A stretch of DNA of 64,000 bases, from the NCBI GenBank assembly GCA_937896235.1, contig CALBMX010000036.1:1-64000 (forward strand), given 5' to 3'. The stretch's first letter is position 1, and each line of letters begins with the position of its first letter. The stretch comes from an uncultured bacterium (GTDB lineage: Bacteria > Planctomycetota > UBA1135 > GCA-002686595). The notes beneath the pieces were generated by a model that ran no database searches, was not told where the DNA came from, and saw nothing but the letters and a program-made list of their open reading frames with translations. Below, one piece after another: positions 46,931-56,131 of this stretch. The position numbers and the translations under genes were made by a program.

Positions 46931-47458
46931 CAGTCCGTTGCTAACGGCCCTACTCGACTTCGCCCTCTTCGACCCTGCAGCGTTGGTTAGGATCGAGCCG
47001 TGCTCAGCGGCCAGGAAGGCCGCTTCCACGGTCTCGCCCCTAACCTTCTCGCATGCTCAAAGGGGGCTTTGTCTCCCAACGGCTAGCGGTGCCGACGTGT
47101 GCCTCCCACGGTTACCCCTTTTCCTTGAACCGATTGGGAGTTGGCGCTACTGTTCCCCGCGCCCAATTGACCCACGCAATACGTTAGGTTGTCCCAATTA
47201 CGTTTCCTTGACTCGATTTAGATTGGGGGAAATGCAGCCGGAGAACACTAGGGATATGGAAAGGCAAGTCTCATTATTGGGATCCTGTTGAGTCCGTTGG
47301 CGAAACTAACGAAGTCCTCATCCATAATATTTGTATTCAACGAGAAATCGGGCGTGTATTTAGTCATGTGCCCGAACTACTCCATGTAGCCAATCAAGCC
47401 CAGTGATCGCGACCTGCGATTGCCGCCACTTGGTAACGATCCCCAAGCGAAATCCTTC
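46931..47458. other. 528-base gap without a supported gene
   Basis: Open frames here are shadows and no RNA gene was recognised. The left half is GC-rich and the right half (about 47270-47370) is AT-richer and may hold the promoter of the GAF-type gene. Noticed elements are the inverted repeat CTCCCAA (47073-47079)/TTGGGAG (47134-47140) and repeated ATTGGG or CCCAAT hexamers. None is decisive. Confidence 0.5.
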
Positions 47459-48406
47459 ATGAGCCCAAATCCAGACCGTAAGTCAATAGGCGTTCCCGGT
47501 GGAACCATGCGTCCGAGTTCGCTTGCAGGTGAGGCCACCGAGGTGAGGAACCCTAGGCGACAAGAGGAGTCTGACCGTGCGAGGCGCCGCGTTCTGAACC
47601 TGCTCTCTCGGCACCCCGATCTCATAAAAGGCAACCTAGAAGGGGTTGCCAACACTCTCTGCTCGGAAGCCTCTATGGCGCTTGCGTGCAAGCGCGTGAG
47701 CCTCTGGACTCTTGTGGATGACAAATCCTATGAGCGGGCGTTTAGCGGCAATGTCTTTCCTGACATCCCAATGCGCGAACTCGACCGGAAAGACGCGCCT
47801 GCATTTTTTGCAGCTATTGAGAGGCGGCGCATTCTAGAGCCTGGGCGTATCCACGAGTTTGAGGAGGTCTCCACGGGCTCGTTGATCGCACCGATTCTTG
47901 TACAGGGGCACACCTGGGGATTCTGTTCCTTTGAGGGCAGCTTTGATGACGAATCATGGTGCAGCTCATCCATGGATTTTGCCGTAGTTCTGACCGAGAT
48001 GATCGGTCGCTGCATTGAGCAGGCTAGAGCTCACGAGCTAGAGGCGCGATTGGAGCGTTCTGAGCGTGGGATTGAAGGCTTGGCCCGTTTGCTCGGCGAT
48101 GCTCTTTGCTTTGAGGTTGTTGAGGGCGTCTTACAATTTCAAGGGGACCCAACCAACATTTTTGGAACTGCCGCGCGCGGCTCCCTGTTTGAACTAGAGG
48201 CGTTGATGGCCAAAATCGACCTCGATGACCGTGAGGTCTTGGAGCGTCGATTTGGAGATTGGCACTCGGCGGGTTCACCCGGTGCCCTGACGGCTCGCGT
48301 TCGCTACCATCGTGGACTTGACGATGAAATTCAGTTGGAGTGCCGCCTACTGCGCTCGCAGGCGCCTTCTGGCGCACGGTTATGGGGAATGGTACGGCCC
48401 GCTTGA
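47459..48406 (+). CDS. Cytoplasmic sensor-like protein with GAF-type domain
   Basis: About 315 residues. The middle (about residues 35-195) has the pattern of a GAF domain: VANTLCSEASMALACKRVSL, then the strands LIAPILVQGHTWGFCSFEG and a closing helix MDFAVVLTEMIGRCIEQAR. The C-terminal third resembles a PAS-like module (LECRLLRSQAPSGARLWGMV). No output domain (kinase, GGDEF, HTH) is attached, so any signal must pass to a partner. The frame opens with TTG at 47420; the ATG at 47459 is chosen and the ATG at 47507 is possible. It is convergent with the arsR gene, 22 bases away. Confidence 0.65.
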   Translation: MSPNPDRKSIGVPGGTMRPSSLAGEATEVRNPRRQEESDRARRRVLNLLSRHPDLIKGNLEGVANTLCSEASMALACKRVSLWTLVDDKSYERAFSGNVFPDIPMRELDRKDAPAFFAAIERRRILEPGRIHEFEEVSTGSLIAPILVQGHTWGFCSFEGSFDDESWCSSSMDFAVVLTEMIGRCIEQARAHELEARLERSERGIEGLARLLGDALCFEVVEGVLQFQGDPTNIFGTAARGSLFELEALMAKIDLDDREVLERRFGDWHSAGSPGALTARVRYHRGLDDEIQLECRLLRSQAPSGARLWGMVRPA

Positions 48407-48428
48407 CGGGAAAACTTGGGGGATCCCG

Positions 48429-48737
48429 CTAGGTTTCCCCGCCAAGGTTTCCACAGACCAGATCGCACAGTTTAAACACGACAGGGTCAGTGATCCTGCA
48501 AAGGACTCGGTTGCCATCTTGGCGCCTGGCAATCATCCCGGCTCCAGCTAAGATCGCCAAGTGCTTGCTCACTGTCGGTTGGCTTGCGCCCACAGCTACA
48601 GTGACCTCTCCAACCGTCTTCTCGCCGCCTCGCAGGCATTGCAAGATCGACAAGCGGGTCTGATCTGAGAGGACCTTGAAGCGCTCTGCGGCAAGTTGGA
48701 GACTTTCCGGAGGTAGTGCGCGCTTTCGGTTGGACAT
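48429..48737 (-). CDS. ArsR-family transcriptional repressor
   Basis: A 102-residue winged-helix repressor. The pattern FKVLSDQTRLSILQCLRGGE, then the recognition helix SQPTVSKHLAILAGAGMIA and wing RRQDGNRVLCRI, is typical. The ELCVCDL metal-binding motif of ArsR/SmtB alpha-3 is missing (that position reads TVGEVTVAVG); a C-terminal CDLVC could bind thiols or metal instead. The frame opens at 48914, but the ATG at 48737 is the usual family start. It is divergent from the efflux operon, and an 8-6-8 palindrome lies in the shared 82-base region. Confidence 0.9.
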   Translation of the reverse strand: MSNRKRALPPESLQLAAERFKVLSDQTRLSILQCLRGGEKTVGEVTVAVGASQPTVSKHLAILAGAGMIARRQDGNRVLCRITDPVVFKLCDLVCGNLGGET

Positions 48738-48764
48738 TGTGACGGAATAGGCAGGGAAGGGAAC

Positions 48765-48792
48765 TTGACATATTCCCCCGTTGGAATATGCT
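48765..48792 (+). promoter_or_regulatory. Promoter and overlapping palindromic operator of the efflux operon
   Basis: TTGACA (48765-48770) and TATGCT (48787-48792) are separated by 16 bases, giving a sigma-70-like promoter 28 bases before the tolC-like start. The perfect palindrome CATATTCC (48769-48776)/GGAATATG (48783-48790) overlaps both boxes. A repressor bound here would block RNA polymerase, which suits the divergent ArsR gene. Confidence 0.65.
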
Positions 48793-48819
48793 CTTTGCGG
48801 CATATAGAAATCATAGCCT

Positions 48820-50328
48820 ATGAACTTCGAATCAACAAGTCGCTCCCGCCAGCGAATCACACGTCCACCTTGTCCTGCCTTGGGTTTTGCCGCGGTCGTT
48901 GTCGTTGTCGTCACGGGGTGTCGGTCTTTAGATGTAGCAACCCGCGCACCCTACGTAAGGCCGGCATTGCAAGCTCACTCCGTGTTTGTAGGCTCGACGG
49001 CCCCACCAAAGCGCCCGGAAGGCCCTTGGTCATTAGCTGAGCTACTCTCCGCGAGCTCCCACGTCTCGCCCCAACTGGCCGTTGCTCGGGCGCATGTTGC
49101 TCAAGCTGATGCTGCGATAGCAATGGCTCGAGCGGCCTTTGGGCTACGGGTGGACTTGGGTGTTTCCATTTCGGATACAAACAATCCGGCGATGGCCTTT
49201 ATGGGCGAGTTAAATGCGCACGAGCTCGACATCTCGGGAGGTTTGGGTGACACGCCCTGGACGGCACACTCCTCGGCAAACTTGCGGGCGAGTACAGTGC
49301 TTTGGGACGGCGGTTTTCGTACTGCGCAAGAGTTGGCAGCGGTCGCTGGGCGCACAGCGGCCGCCTCGCAAGTGACTGGAGTTGAGCTCGCCATCGAGAG
49401 TCGTGTTGTGGCTCTCTTCATGAGCGCTCTTGAGGCGCGTGCACTGGGGCTTGCCGCTGAACAGCGCCGGCAATCGACTACGGGTGCTTTGGAGGTCTCG
49501 CGGGTACGGCTAGAAGCTGGAACTGGTATGCGAAGCGAGGTGCTTTCCCTTGAGGCGCGCCTAGAGTCCGTCTCGGAGGCCGCTTTAGTTGCCGTGTCTG
49601 CGGAGCGCTTGGCAGCGGATAGTTTGCAGGTTTTGCTTGGTCTCGGGCGCGCTGGGAGCTCGGGTTTTGAGCTTGATTTCTCGCTGGCTTCCCACGATGC
49701 GAGACTTCAGCTTTGGATGGACTCCATCGACTTGAGTCATCTCTCGGAACTCGAAGAGGTAGCGCTGGGCAATCGCCCCGATGTGCGTGCTTTGCGCGAG
49801 GTGATTCACGCTCGTGAAGCCGCCCTTGGCGCAGCTGAACTCTCAGGTGGTCCTAAGCTAAGTGCCTATGCGAGCGGATGGCTTGACGGTGGATCGCCAC
49901 TACTAGAGATGGATCGAGGAAGCGGGAGCATTGGCGCCTCGTTTGACTGGACCCTTGCCGATGGTGGCGTGACGTCAGCTTTGGAAAGTGCGGGGCGTGC
50001 AGGTGTTCGTGCTGCTCGCGCAGAGCTGGATGTTTTACTACAGAGCATTCAAATCGAAGTGCGCGTGGCAACGCGTGAATATGAACTTAGCTTGGCCCGC
50101 TTGGCCTCCGCCAGACGCAGGGACGCGAGCGAGCATGCCGCGCTCGTCGAGCTCAGTGATGGTTTTGAAGCTGGAACCGTCCCCTTGGAGCGGTGGCTTG
50201 GCGCAGAGGCCTCTGCTGCGGAAGCTTCCGCTGGAGCCGCCGTGGCTGCCCTCCGAAAGTCCCTCGCGGGAACTCGGCTGGCACTTACTCTGGGCAAGAG
50301 CCTGCAGTCTGCGTTCGAAACCAAATAG
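48820..50328 (+). CDS. TolC-family outer membrane efflux lipoprotein
   Basis: A 502-residue outer-membrane channel component. The N-terminus is a signal peptide with lipobox VTGC (Cys34), preceded by a basic stretch. Two OEP repeats of long coiled-coil helices are visible, with SPQLAVARAHVAQADAAIAM and LGNRPDVRALREVIHAREAA near the starts of the repeats, and VLWDGGF and FDWTLADGGV as the beta-barrel signatures. It is the first gene of the operon TolC-MFP-RND, 22 bases before the adaptor. No ribosome binding site is obvious before the ATG at 48820. Confidence 0.89.
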   Translation: MNFESTSRSRQRITRPPCPALGFAAVVVVVVTGCRSLDVATRAPYVRPALQAHSVFVGSTAPPKRPEGPWSLAELLSASSHVSPQLAVARAHVAQADAAIAMARAAFGLRVDLGVSISDTNNPAMAFMGELNAHELDISGGLGDTPWTAHSSANLRASTVLWDGGFRTAQELAAVAGRTAAASQVTGVELAIESRVVALFMSALEARALGLAAEQRRQSTTGALEVSRVRLEAGTGMRSEVLSLEARLESVSEAALVAVSAERLAADSLQVLLGLGRAGSSGFELDFSLASHDARLQLWMDSIDLSHLSELEEVALGNRPDVRALREVIHAREAALGAAELSGGPKLSAYASGWLDGGSPLLEMDRGSGSIGASFDWTLADGGVTSALESAGRAGVRAARAELDVLLQSIQIEVRVATREYELSLARLASARRRDASEHAALVELSDGFEAGTVPLERWLGAEASAAEASAGAAVAALRKSLAGTRLALTLGKSLQSAFETK

Positions 50329-50349
50329 AGACCCTCAGAAGTACATCTA

Positions 50350-51618
50350 ATGAAAACGTTAATCACCTGGCTTGTCGCCGCAGTCGTCATGGTTTGGCTT
50401 GTCATTCACGAGACGGGAATGCTCGAGGATCGCTACGGTCCGGAGAAGTCTCCCGGCAGTCGCGTTCTCGCCGCGGAGCTGGCAGCCGGCCCGGCAGGGG
50501 AACTTTTGACTTTACAGCTTGTCGACTTGCCGAAGCTCACATGGGCATCCGGCCGACTTACGGCTAACCATGAGGTTGAGGTAGCTCCCGAAGTGTCGGG
50601 GAGAATCGTGAAGCTGAATCTTGAGGTCGGGCAAGAGGTCGCTCAAGGCGAGGTTTTGGCGGAGTTGGATTCAGCCTCTTCTAGAGTTGCCATCGCGCAA
50701 GCGGAGGCGGCGATTGAAGTTGTGCATTTGCAAGTTCGGAACGCTCAGGCGACGACCGCATTAGCGAACTCGGGTGTCGCTGCCGCGCAGGTGGAGCTTA
50801 AGTTTGCCGGCATCGAGGCGGACAGGCAGGACGAACTCTTCGCAAAGAAGGCCACGACAGACTTGGAGCGAACAGGGGCAAAGGCTCGACTCGCAGCAGC
50901 GGAGACGAGCTTGACTGTAGCTAGAACCAATGTGGTGTTGGCTGAGACTTTGGAGAAGGCGGTTGAAGGGACATTGGAGCCAGCGCTTCAGGTTCTCGCT
51001 CATGCCCAGCTCGCCTTCGATAGAACAAAGATCTACGCGCCTATGGACGGAGTGGTTACCGCCCGCCTCCAAGAGCAAGGTGGCTACGGGACACCCGGTT
51101 CCCCGCTAGTCGTTTTGCGGGCTCCCGGCGACCTACGGCTAACGGCCTGGTTCTCCGCGGCACATGCTCTTGCGGTCGGGGATGAGATCCTCTGGCGGCT
51201 TCCGTCACGTGACGTATCCGGGAAGGGGCGGATCGTCGAGCTTGGTGCGAAGGTGGATCCATTGACACGTACGCGCGCTGTACACGTCTCTTTAGGTGGG
51301 GACGAAGAGAAGCTTGTCGAGCTGGCCCCAGGGCTCTTCGCCGAGGCTTGGCTGGAGTCTGGTTCTGAAGCCGTACTGCTCGTTCCGCGCAGCGCCGTTG
51401 CGCGGCGCGGACAAGTGATGAGCGTGCGCCTCCAACGGGGGGACCGCCTCGTGACTCAGCACGTTCGAACCGTAGAGATCGATCATGAGATCAGGGATGG
51501 CGGCACGGCGGAAGTTGAGCGCAATCTTGTGGATTGGTTGATCGTTCTTTCGGGTTTACGCGTGGGAGATGTCGTTGAAGTTCCCCCTAGTCGCAACTCC
51601 AATGGGGGCGCTAAGTGA
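50350..51618 (+). CDS. Efflux RND periplasmic adaptor (membrane fusion protein)
   Basis: A 422-residue HlyD/AcrA-type adaptor bridging the RND pump and TolC. It has one N-terminal membrane helix (TWLVAAVVMVWLVIHETG). The biotinyl-lipoyl-like domain includes VAPEVSGRIVKLNLEVGQ and returns after the helical hairpin at KIYAPMDGVVTARLQEQGG. Between them, about residues 110-225, is the coiled-coil hairpin. Beta-barrel segments follow. The RND gene starts within its stop codon (GTGA overlap), so translation is coupled. Confidence 0.9.
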   Translation: MKTLITWLVAAVVMVWLVIHETGMLEDRYGPEKSPGSRVLAAELAAGPAGELLTLQLVDLPKLTWASGRLTANHEVEVAPEVSGRIVKLNLEVGQEVAQGEVLAELDSASSRVAIAQAEAAIEVVHLQVRNAQATTALANSGVAAAQVELKFAGIEADRQDELFAKKATTDLERTGAKARLAAAETSLTVARTNVVLAETLEKAVEGTLEPALQVLAHAQLAFDRTKIYAPMDGVVTARLQEQGGYGTPGSPLVVLRAPGDLRLTAWFSAAHALAVGDEILWRLPSRDVSGKGRIVELGAKVDPLTRTRAVHVSLGGDEEKLVELAPGLFAEAWLESGSEAVLLVPRSAVARRGQVMSVRLQRGDRLVTQHVRTVEIDHEIRDGGTAEVERNLVDWLIVLSGLRVGDVVEVPPSRNSNGGAK

Positions 51619-54600
51619 GCCAGGAATCAGAACAAGCAGCTCCAGCGGGAGTTGTCCCTAGCCCTTCGGCCTCGGGTCGCCATGCCGGGTTTACTGCGAG
51701 CGTAGTCACGACATTTGTCGAGTCCAAGCTTTCGCTGCTTCTCCTGATAGCCTCCGTTTTGGCGGGGTCAGCAGGGCTCTACTTTACGCCTCGCGAAGAG
51801 GAGCCGCAGATCATTGTCCCGATGGTCGACATCCTGATTTCCCAGCCGGGGGCCACCCCGGAGGAGATCGAGAGACAATCGGTAAGCGAGCTTGAGTTGA
51901 TCTTGAGGGGGCTCCCCGGGGTCGAGCATGTGTACTCCTCCTCAGCGCGGGATCAAGCTCTGGTCTCGGTCCGCTTTGAGGTTGGTCACGATCGCGAAGA
52001 GGCCCTCGTTGACACGCAGATGCGAATCCAAGCTTTTGCGGACCGCACCCCGCCGGGCATCAAGAACTTCTTGATTCGTCCCGTGGATATCGACGACGTA
52101 CCCGTGTTTACCCTTGCCTTGCACGGTGATGGGTCCGCCGCGGGCGACGAGCTTGACCTCGTGACTTTAGGCCGACTTGCCGATGAGCTTGCGGATGACA
52201 TTGGCACGATCAAAGATGTGGCCTTAGTTGAGATCGTGGGCAGTCAGCCCGAGGTCTTTGAGGTCGTCCTCGATACGCAAAAGGTGATCTCGCATCAACT
52301 GACTGTATTGGGGATTCAAGAGCGACTCGCCGCTGCGGATGCAGGCGCAACCGTTGGCGAGCTCCTGGAGGGAGGCCAGAAAATACAGGTAGCCTCAGGT
52401 CCCTTCGTTACGAGCTCTGCAGATTTGCAGCGCGTAGTATTGGGTGCCACCCCAGAGGGTGTTCCTATATTCCTTTCTGATGTGGCCTCGATTCGGAGAG
52501 GCGGTCTCGAGCCGACTCGATACACCCGCATGAGTTTCGGACCTTCAGCAGTCCGGCGAGGCGTTCTCCAGAGTGGTGAAGAGCATGGCGAGCGCGTATC
52601 CGTTGCCTTGTCGGTCGCGAAACGAAAAGGTTCTAACGCGGTGCGGGTAACCCGGGACATCGTCGATGTTGTCAATCATGCCGACTTTTTGCCTGATGCC
52701 GTGAGCTACACCGTGACGCGCGACGATGGCGTCAACGCAGATAAACAGGTCAATGAACTGGTTCGGCACATCACGGTAGCTGTCATCACCGTGATTCTCG
52801 TTTTGATGCTTGGTCTTGGTGTGCGCGAAGCGCTCATCGTTGCGATTACGGTTCCCGTGACCTTCTCCATCGCCCTTGCCGCCAACTTGATGTTTGGCTA
52901 CACAATCAACCGCGTGACTCTCTTCGCCTTGGTCTTGAGCTTAGGGTTACTCGTAGACGATCCCATTGTCGACATTGAAAACATCCACAGGCACTACGCC
53001 ATGCGGGTTCGAAGCGCGAGGGATGCTGTTATCTACGCCGTCAATGAGGTCCGGCCACCACTGATCCTGGCCACAATGACGGTGATTGTCTCGTTCCTTC
53101 CGATGTACTTCATCACCGGAATGATGGGCCCTTATATGGGACCGATGCCCTTCAACATTACAGTGGTCATGTTGGGTTCCTTGCTTGTGGCGCTGACCAT
53201 TACACCGTGGGCCGCGTACAAAATTCTCAAGTACCCAGAAGAGGGAGAGGGCCAAGAGCACGACAGCAGCGGCGGACTCATACCTCGACTGTATCGCATG
53301 ATGATGAAGCCGCTGATGAACTCGGCGTTCCTCTCTTACGGCGCGCTCGTTGGGCTCTTTCTTGTTTGGGTTGGATCGATCGCATTAGCTGGTTTTGGGG
53401 TCCCCCTCAAAATGCTTCCCTTCTCCAATAAGGATCGCTTACAGGTCTCAATCGAAATGCCAGAGGGCACGAGCTTGGAAGACACGGATCGTGTGGTCCG
53501 GGAAATGGCTGACATGCTCGTCGAGGAGCCCGATGTGGCTTTCGTGGAGAGCTTTACAGGTACGGCCTCGCCACATGATTTCCAGGGGCTCGTTCGTCAC
53601 GACTTCATGCGTAGGGGAACCCATGTCGGCGACCTTCGGATCGGCTTGCTTCCAGCCTCTAGCCGCGAAATGCACAGCCACCAGATTGCACTGCGTTGGA
53701 GACAGCAAGTGCAAGAGATCGCGGACAACTACGGGGCGACCTTTGCAATCGTTGAGGTTCCCCCGGGCCCCCCAGTCTTGCAAACCGTGGTGGCCGAGGT
53801 CACAGGTCCACCGGGAAGTGACTGGCAAGATCAGATAGCCGCGGCAACTGTTGTGAAGCAGCGCTTCTTGGATTTTCCAGGAATCGTTGATGTCGACTGG
53901 CAGGTCAATGAGACCTCGGGTCGAACGACGTTTGAGGTGGACCGCACGCTCGCGGGACGTGCAGGCATCCCCGTATCCCAGGTGGTAGGTACCTTGTCCA
54001 GTGCATTTGGCGTGTTACCGACGGGCCAAGTTCACGTGCCGCATGAGCGGCACCCGATGCCTCTTCATTTACGCTTGTCAGAAACCCAGCGGAACCAAAA
54101 GAGTGCTCTGGGTGGGCTCCCTTTGGCCTATGGCGCCGATGGCCAACCGCTGACTCTAGCGAGCGTAACCACGGCAAAGGAGAGCGAAGTGGAATATGCC
54201 ATTACTCGCAAAGATGGCAAAAGGACGATATTCGTGACGGCCGACGCCGTCGGAATCAGTCCTGCCGAAGCCGTACTTGGTGTCATGGGTGGCTTGAGTG
54301 ACGAGCCTCTTCCCGAGGGCTATCAGGCTAACTTTGCAGGCGAGGGGGAGTGGCAAATCACCCTAGACGTTTTGCGGGATTTGGGGTTGGCCTTTTGCGC
54401 GGCGCTTTTAGGCATCTACGTCCTGCTCGTTGGGCAAACCGGCTCCCTTGTCCTTCCTTTGGTGATGATGGTTGCAATCCCTGTAACTGCAATCGGAATC
54501 TTCCCCGGCTTCTGGCTCATCAACCAGCTGACAGTTGGTCATGTAGAGGGGATTGCCGATCCAACTTGGTTCACGGCAACGGCTATGATCGGGATGATTG

Positions 54601-54899
54601 CCTTGGCGGGAATCGTCGTGCGCAACTCCGTGATTCTGGTGGACTTTATCGAGGTTCAGCTCAGCGAGGGCTTGCCTATTGCTAAGGCAGTCGTCGAAGC
54701 AGGGGCCGTCCGACTTCGCCCCATTCTCTTGACTGCGAGTACGTCGTTGCTCGGCATCTGGGTCATGACTTTGGATCCGGTTTTCTCCGGTCTTGCCTGG
54801 AGTTTTATCTTCGGCATTTTGGCGTCTACGTTTTTCACCCTAGTGGTTGTGCCCTTGATCTACTACATGCTGAATCGCAAGAGGTACGAGCTCGTTTAG
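51615..54899 (+). CDS. RND family efflux permease (AcrB/MMPL superfamily)
   Basis: A 1094-residue inner-membrane proton-driven pump with two repeats of six membrane segments around large periplasmic loops. The N-terminal part FTPREEEPQIIVPMVDI and QPGATPEEIE is typical. The TM4 acidic pair is present (Asp448, Asp449 in LVDDPIVDIEN), where AcrB has VDDAIVVVEN. GPFMFPMP-like and VRLRPILLTASTSLLG motifs occur in the C-terminal half. The substrate is unknown; the divergent ArsR regulator hints at metal or oxidative stress. GTG start at 51615. Confidence 0.93.
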   Translation: MSQESEQAAPAGVVPSPSASGRHAGFTASVVTTFVESKLSLLLLIASVLAGSAGLYFTPREEEPQIIVPMVDILISQPGATPEEIERQSVSELELILRGLPGVEHVYSSSARDQALVSVRFEVGHDREEALVDTQMRIQAFADRTPPGIKNFLIRPVDIDDVPVFTLALHGDGSAAGDELDLVTLGRLADELADDIGTIKDVALVEIVGSQPEVFEVVLDTQKVISHQLTVLGIQERLAAADAGATVGELLEGGQKIQVASGPFVTSSADLQRVVLGATPEGVPIFLSDVASIRRGGLEPTRYTRMSFGPSAVRRGVLQSGEEHGERVSVALSVAKRKGSNAVRVTRDIVDVVNHADFLPDAVSYTVTRDDGVNADKQVNELVRHITVAVITVILVLMLGLGVREALIVAITVPVTFSIALAANLMFGYTINRVTLFALVLSLGLLVDDPIVDIENIHRHYAMRVRSARDAVIYAVNEVRPPLILATMTVIVSFLPMYFITGMMGPYMGPMPFNITVVMLGSLLVALTITPWAAYKILKYPEEGEGQEHDSSGGLIPRLYRMMMKPLMNSAFLSYGALVGLFLVWVGSIALAGFGVPLKMLPFSNKDRLQVSIEMPEGTSLEDTDRVVREMADMLVEEPDVAFVESFTGTASPHDFQGLVRHDFMRRGTHVGDLRIGLLPASSREMHSHQIALRWRQQVQEIADNYGATFAIVEVPPGPPVLQTVVAEVTGPPGSDWQDQIAAATVVKQRFLDFPGIVDVDWQVNETSGRTTFEVDRTLAGRAGIPVSQVVGTLSSAFGVLPTGQVHVPHERHPMPLHLRLSETQRNQKSALGGLPLAYGADGQPLTLASVTTAKESEVEYAITRKDGKRTIFVTADAVGISPAEAVLGVMGGLSDEPLPEGYQANFAGEGEWQITLDVLRDLGLAFCAALLGIYVLLVGQTGSLVLPLVMMVAIPVTAIGIFPGFWLINQLTVGHVEGIADPTWFTATAMIGMIALAGIVVRNSVILVDFIEVQLSEGLPIAKAVVEAGAVRLRPILLTASTSLLGIWVMTLDPVFSGLAWSFIFGILASTFFTLVVVPLIYYMLNRKRYELV

Positions 54900-54913
54900 C
54901 GGGCTAGGCGCAA

Positions 54914-54976
54914 GGGATTCAAAGCGAGAGGGCTCGCCTCGCATGGTGCGAGGCGAGCCCTCTCGCTTTGAATCCC
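54914..54976. terminator. Bidirectional terminator, perfect 30-bp hairpin
   Basis: The arm at 54914-54943 is perfectly complementary to 54947-54976, with a TGG loop. It lies between the convergent RND pump and CBS-protein genes, 14 bases after one stop and 7 bases before the other. A stem of 30 uninterrupted pairs is unusually long. Confidence 0.85.
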
Positions 54977-54983
54977 GTCTGCC

Positions 54984-55847
54984 CTACTTCTGTGTGGCGA
55001 AGTGGGAAAGGATGTCCGTCTGGGTCAGCATACCTACGAGTTTGTCGTCTTTGACGACTGGTAGAGCGCTGAACTTGTTGCGAACCATAATCCCCGCAGC
55101 ATCGAAGAGCTTGCACTCGGGATCAATGGGGATGACAAACTGACTCATTACCGAAAAGACCCGAATGTTGGGGATTGCCATACGCCCTTCCGACTGAGCT
55201 TTTGAGTCGCTGATGGAGCTGCGTGCTAGGCCAACCCGAATGTCGCGATCGCTCAGCATGCCGATCAACTTCCCGTTTTCAACTACGGGTAGGTGGTGGA
55301 TTTTCTCGTTGAGGCAGCGATCGAGGGCGAACTCTATCTCTACGTCCGGGTCCAGTGTTACAAGCCTTGTCTGCATGTGCGCAGAGACTGGTTGCTTCCA
55401 GGATTCGGGCTCCTCACCAGCGGTGATTTGCTCCATGAAAGCTCGCAGGATGTCGGTCTCGGTCACGATGCCAACTAGCAGACCTTCGTCGACAACTGGA
55501 AGTGCACCAATGCGTCGCTTCAACATGGTTGAGGCAGCCTCCGTTGGCGCCTCTGTCGGATTTGCACACAAGACAGGGGTGATCATGATCTCACGCACGG
55601 TCTGGGGCGTCGGAAGAATGCGGCCCCAAGCGTCTTGATTTCGCTCTCTCGAGGCCAGCCAACCCGTCGCGAGCTGGACATCTCGATCGGAGAGCATGCC
55701 GATGACCGCCTCATTCTCAACTACGGGTAAATGCCTGAAGGGGAACCTGTCAAAGAGGCGCATCGCGCTGTCGAGTCCGCTATCCGGGTCGATGGTGACG
55801 GGATTTCGCGTCATAAGGTCATCTAGAAACTTGCCTTGATTGGTCAT
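54984..55847 (-). CDS. Protein with four CBS domains
   Basis: A 287-residue soluble protein made almost wholly of two tandem CBS pairs: about residues 8-62, 84-140, 153-206 and 230-285. Each ends with a recognisable motif: HLPVVENEAVIGMLSDRD, ALPVVDEGLLVGIVTETD, HLPVVENGKLIGMLSDRD and ALPVVKDDKLVGMLTQTD. CBS pairs bind adenosyl nucleotides and act as energy or redox sensors. No output domain is attached, so it presumably binds a partner protein. It is convergent with the RND pump gene. The 284-base AT-rich gap on its upstream side separates it from ileS and may contain promoters in both directions. Confidence 0.9.
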   Translation of the reverse strand: MTNQGKFLDDLMTRNPVTIDPDSGLDSAMRLFDRFPFRHLPVVENEAVIGMLSDRDVQLATGWLASRERNQDAWGRILPTPQTVREIMITPVLCANPTEAPTEAASTMLKRRIGALPVVDEGLLVGIVTETDILRAFMEQITAGEEPESWKQPVSAHMQTRLVTLDPDVEIEFALDRCLNEKIHHLPVVENGKLIGMLSDRDIRVGLARSSISDSKAQSEGRMAIPNIRVFSVMSQFVIPIDPECKLFDAAGIMVRNKFSALPVVKDDKLVGMLTQTDILSHFATQK

Positions 55848-56131
55848 GGAGTAGTGCTGGACATGGTGAAAGCCTCATTCATTTTTCCCTTCTGCTCAGT
55901 GTTTATTGACGCCGACGCCTTCAGGGGAATATCGGGTTTTATTATCTATAGGGCCAAAATGCGACACAAAAGAGGTATAAGTCCTAAATATAAGGTGCTC
56001 ATCGTCCGGGGCTGTTTGGGGAACAGTCCAGTACGTAGCCGCATCGCACATCATTAATAGGGCATCGGGGTGTCCATGGCCGTAAACTGCGGCCTTCCCG
56101 ACTCCACCAACTCTCCAACGCCTCTACTCCC

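Noticed and set aside
47141..47157. Sigma-54 type promoter (TTGGCGC-N5-TTCCC)
   Set aside because: The -24 GG is present, but the -12 GC dinucleotide at the required distance reads CC.
46575..47291. Open frame running from the FemAB gene into the gap
   Set aside because: It lies out of frame on the FemAB gene, and the translated part in the gap resembles no protein family and has atypical composition.
55848..56131. T-box leader before ileS
   Set aside because: No T-box sequence or long specifier stem was recognised; the region is merely AT-rich, with a short GGCCG/CGGCC stem.
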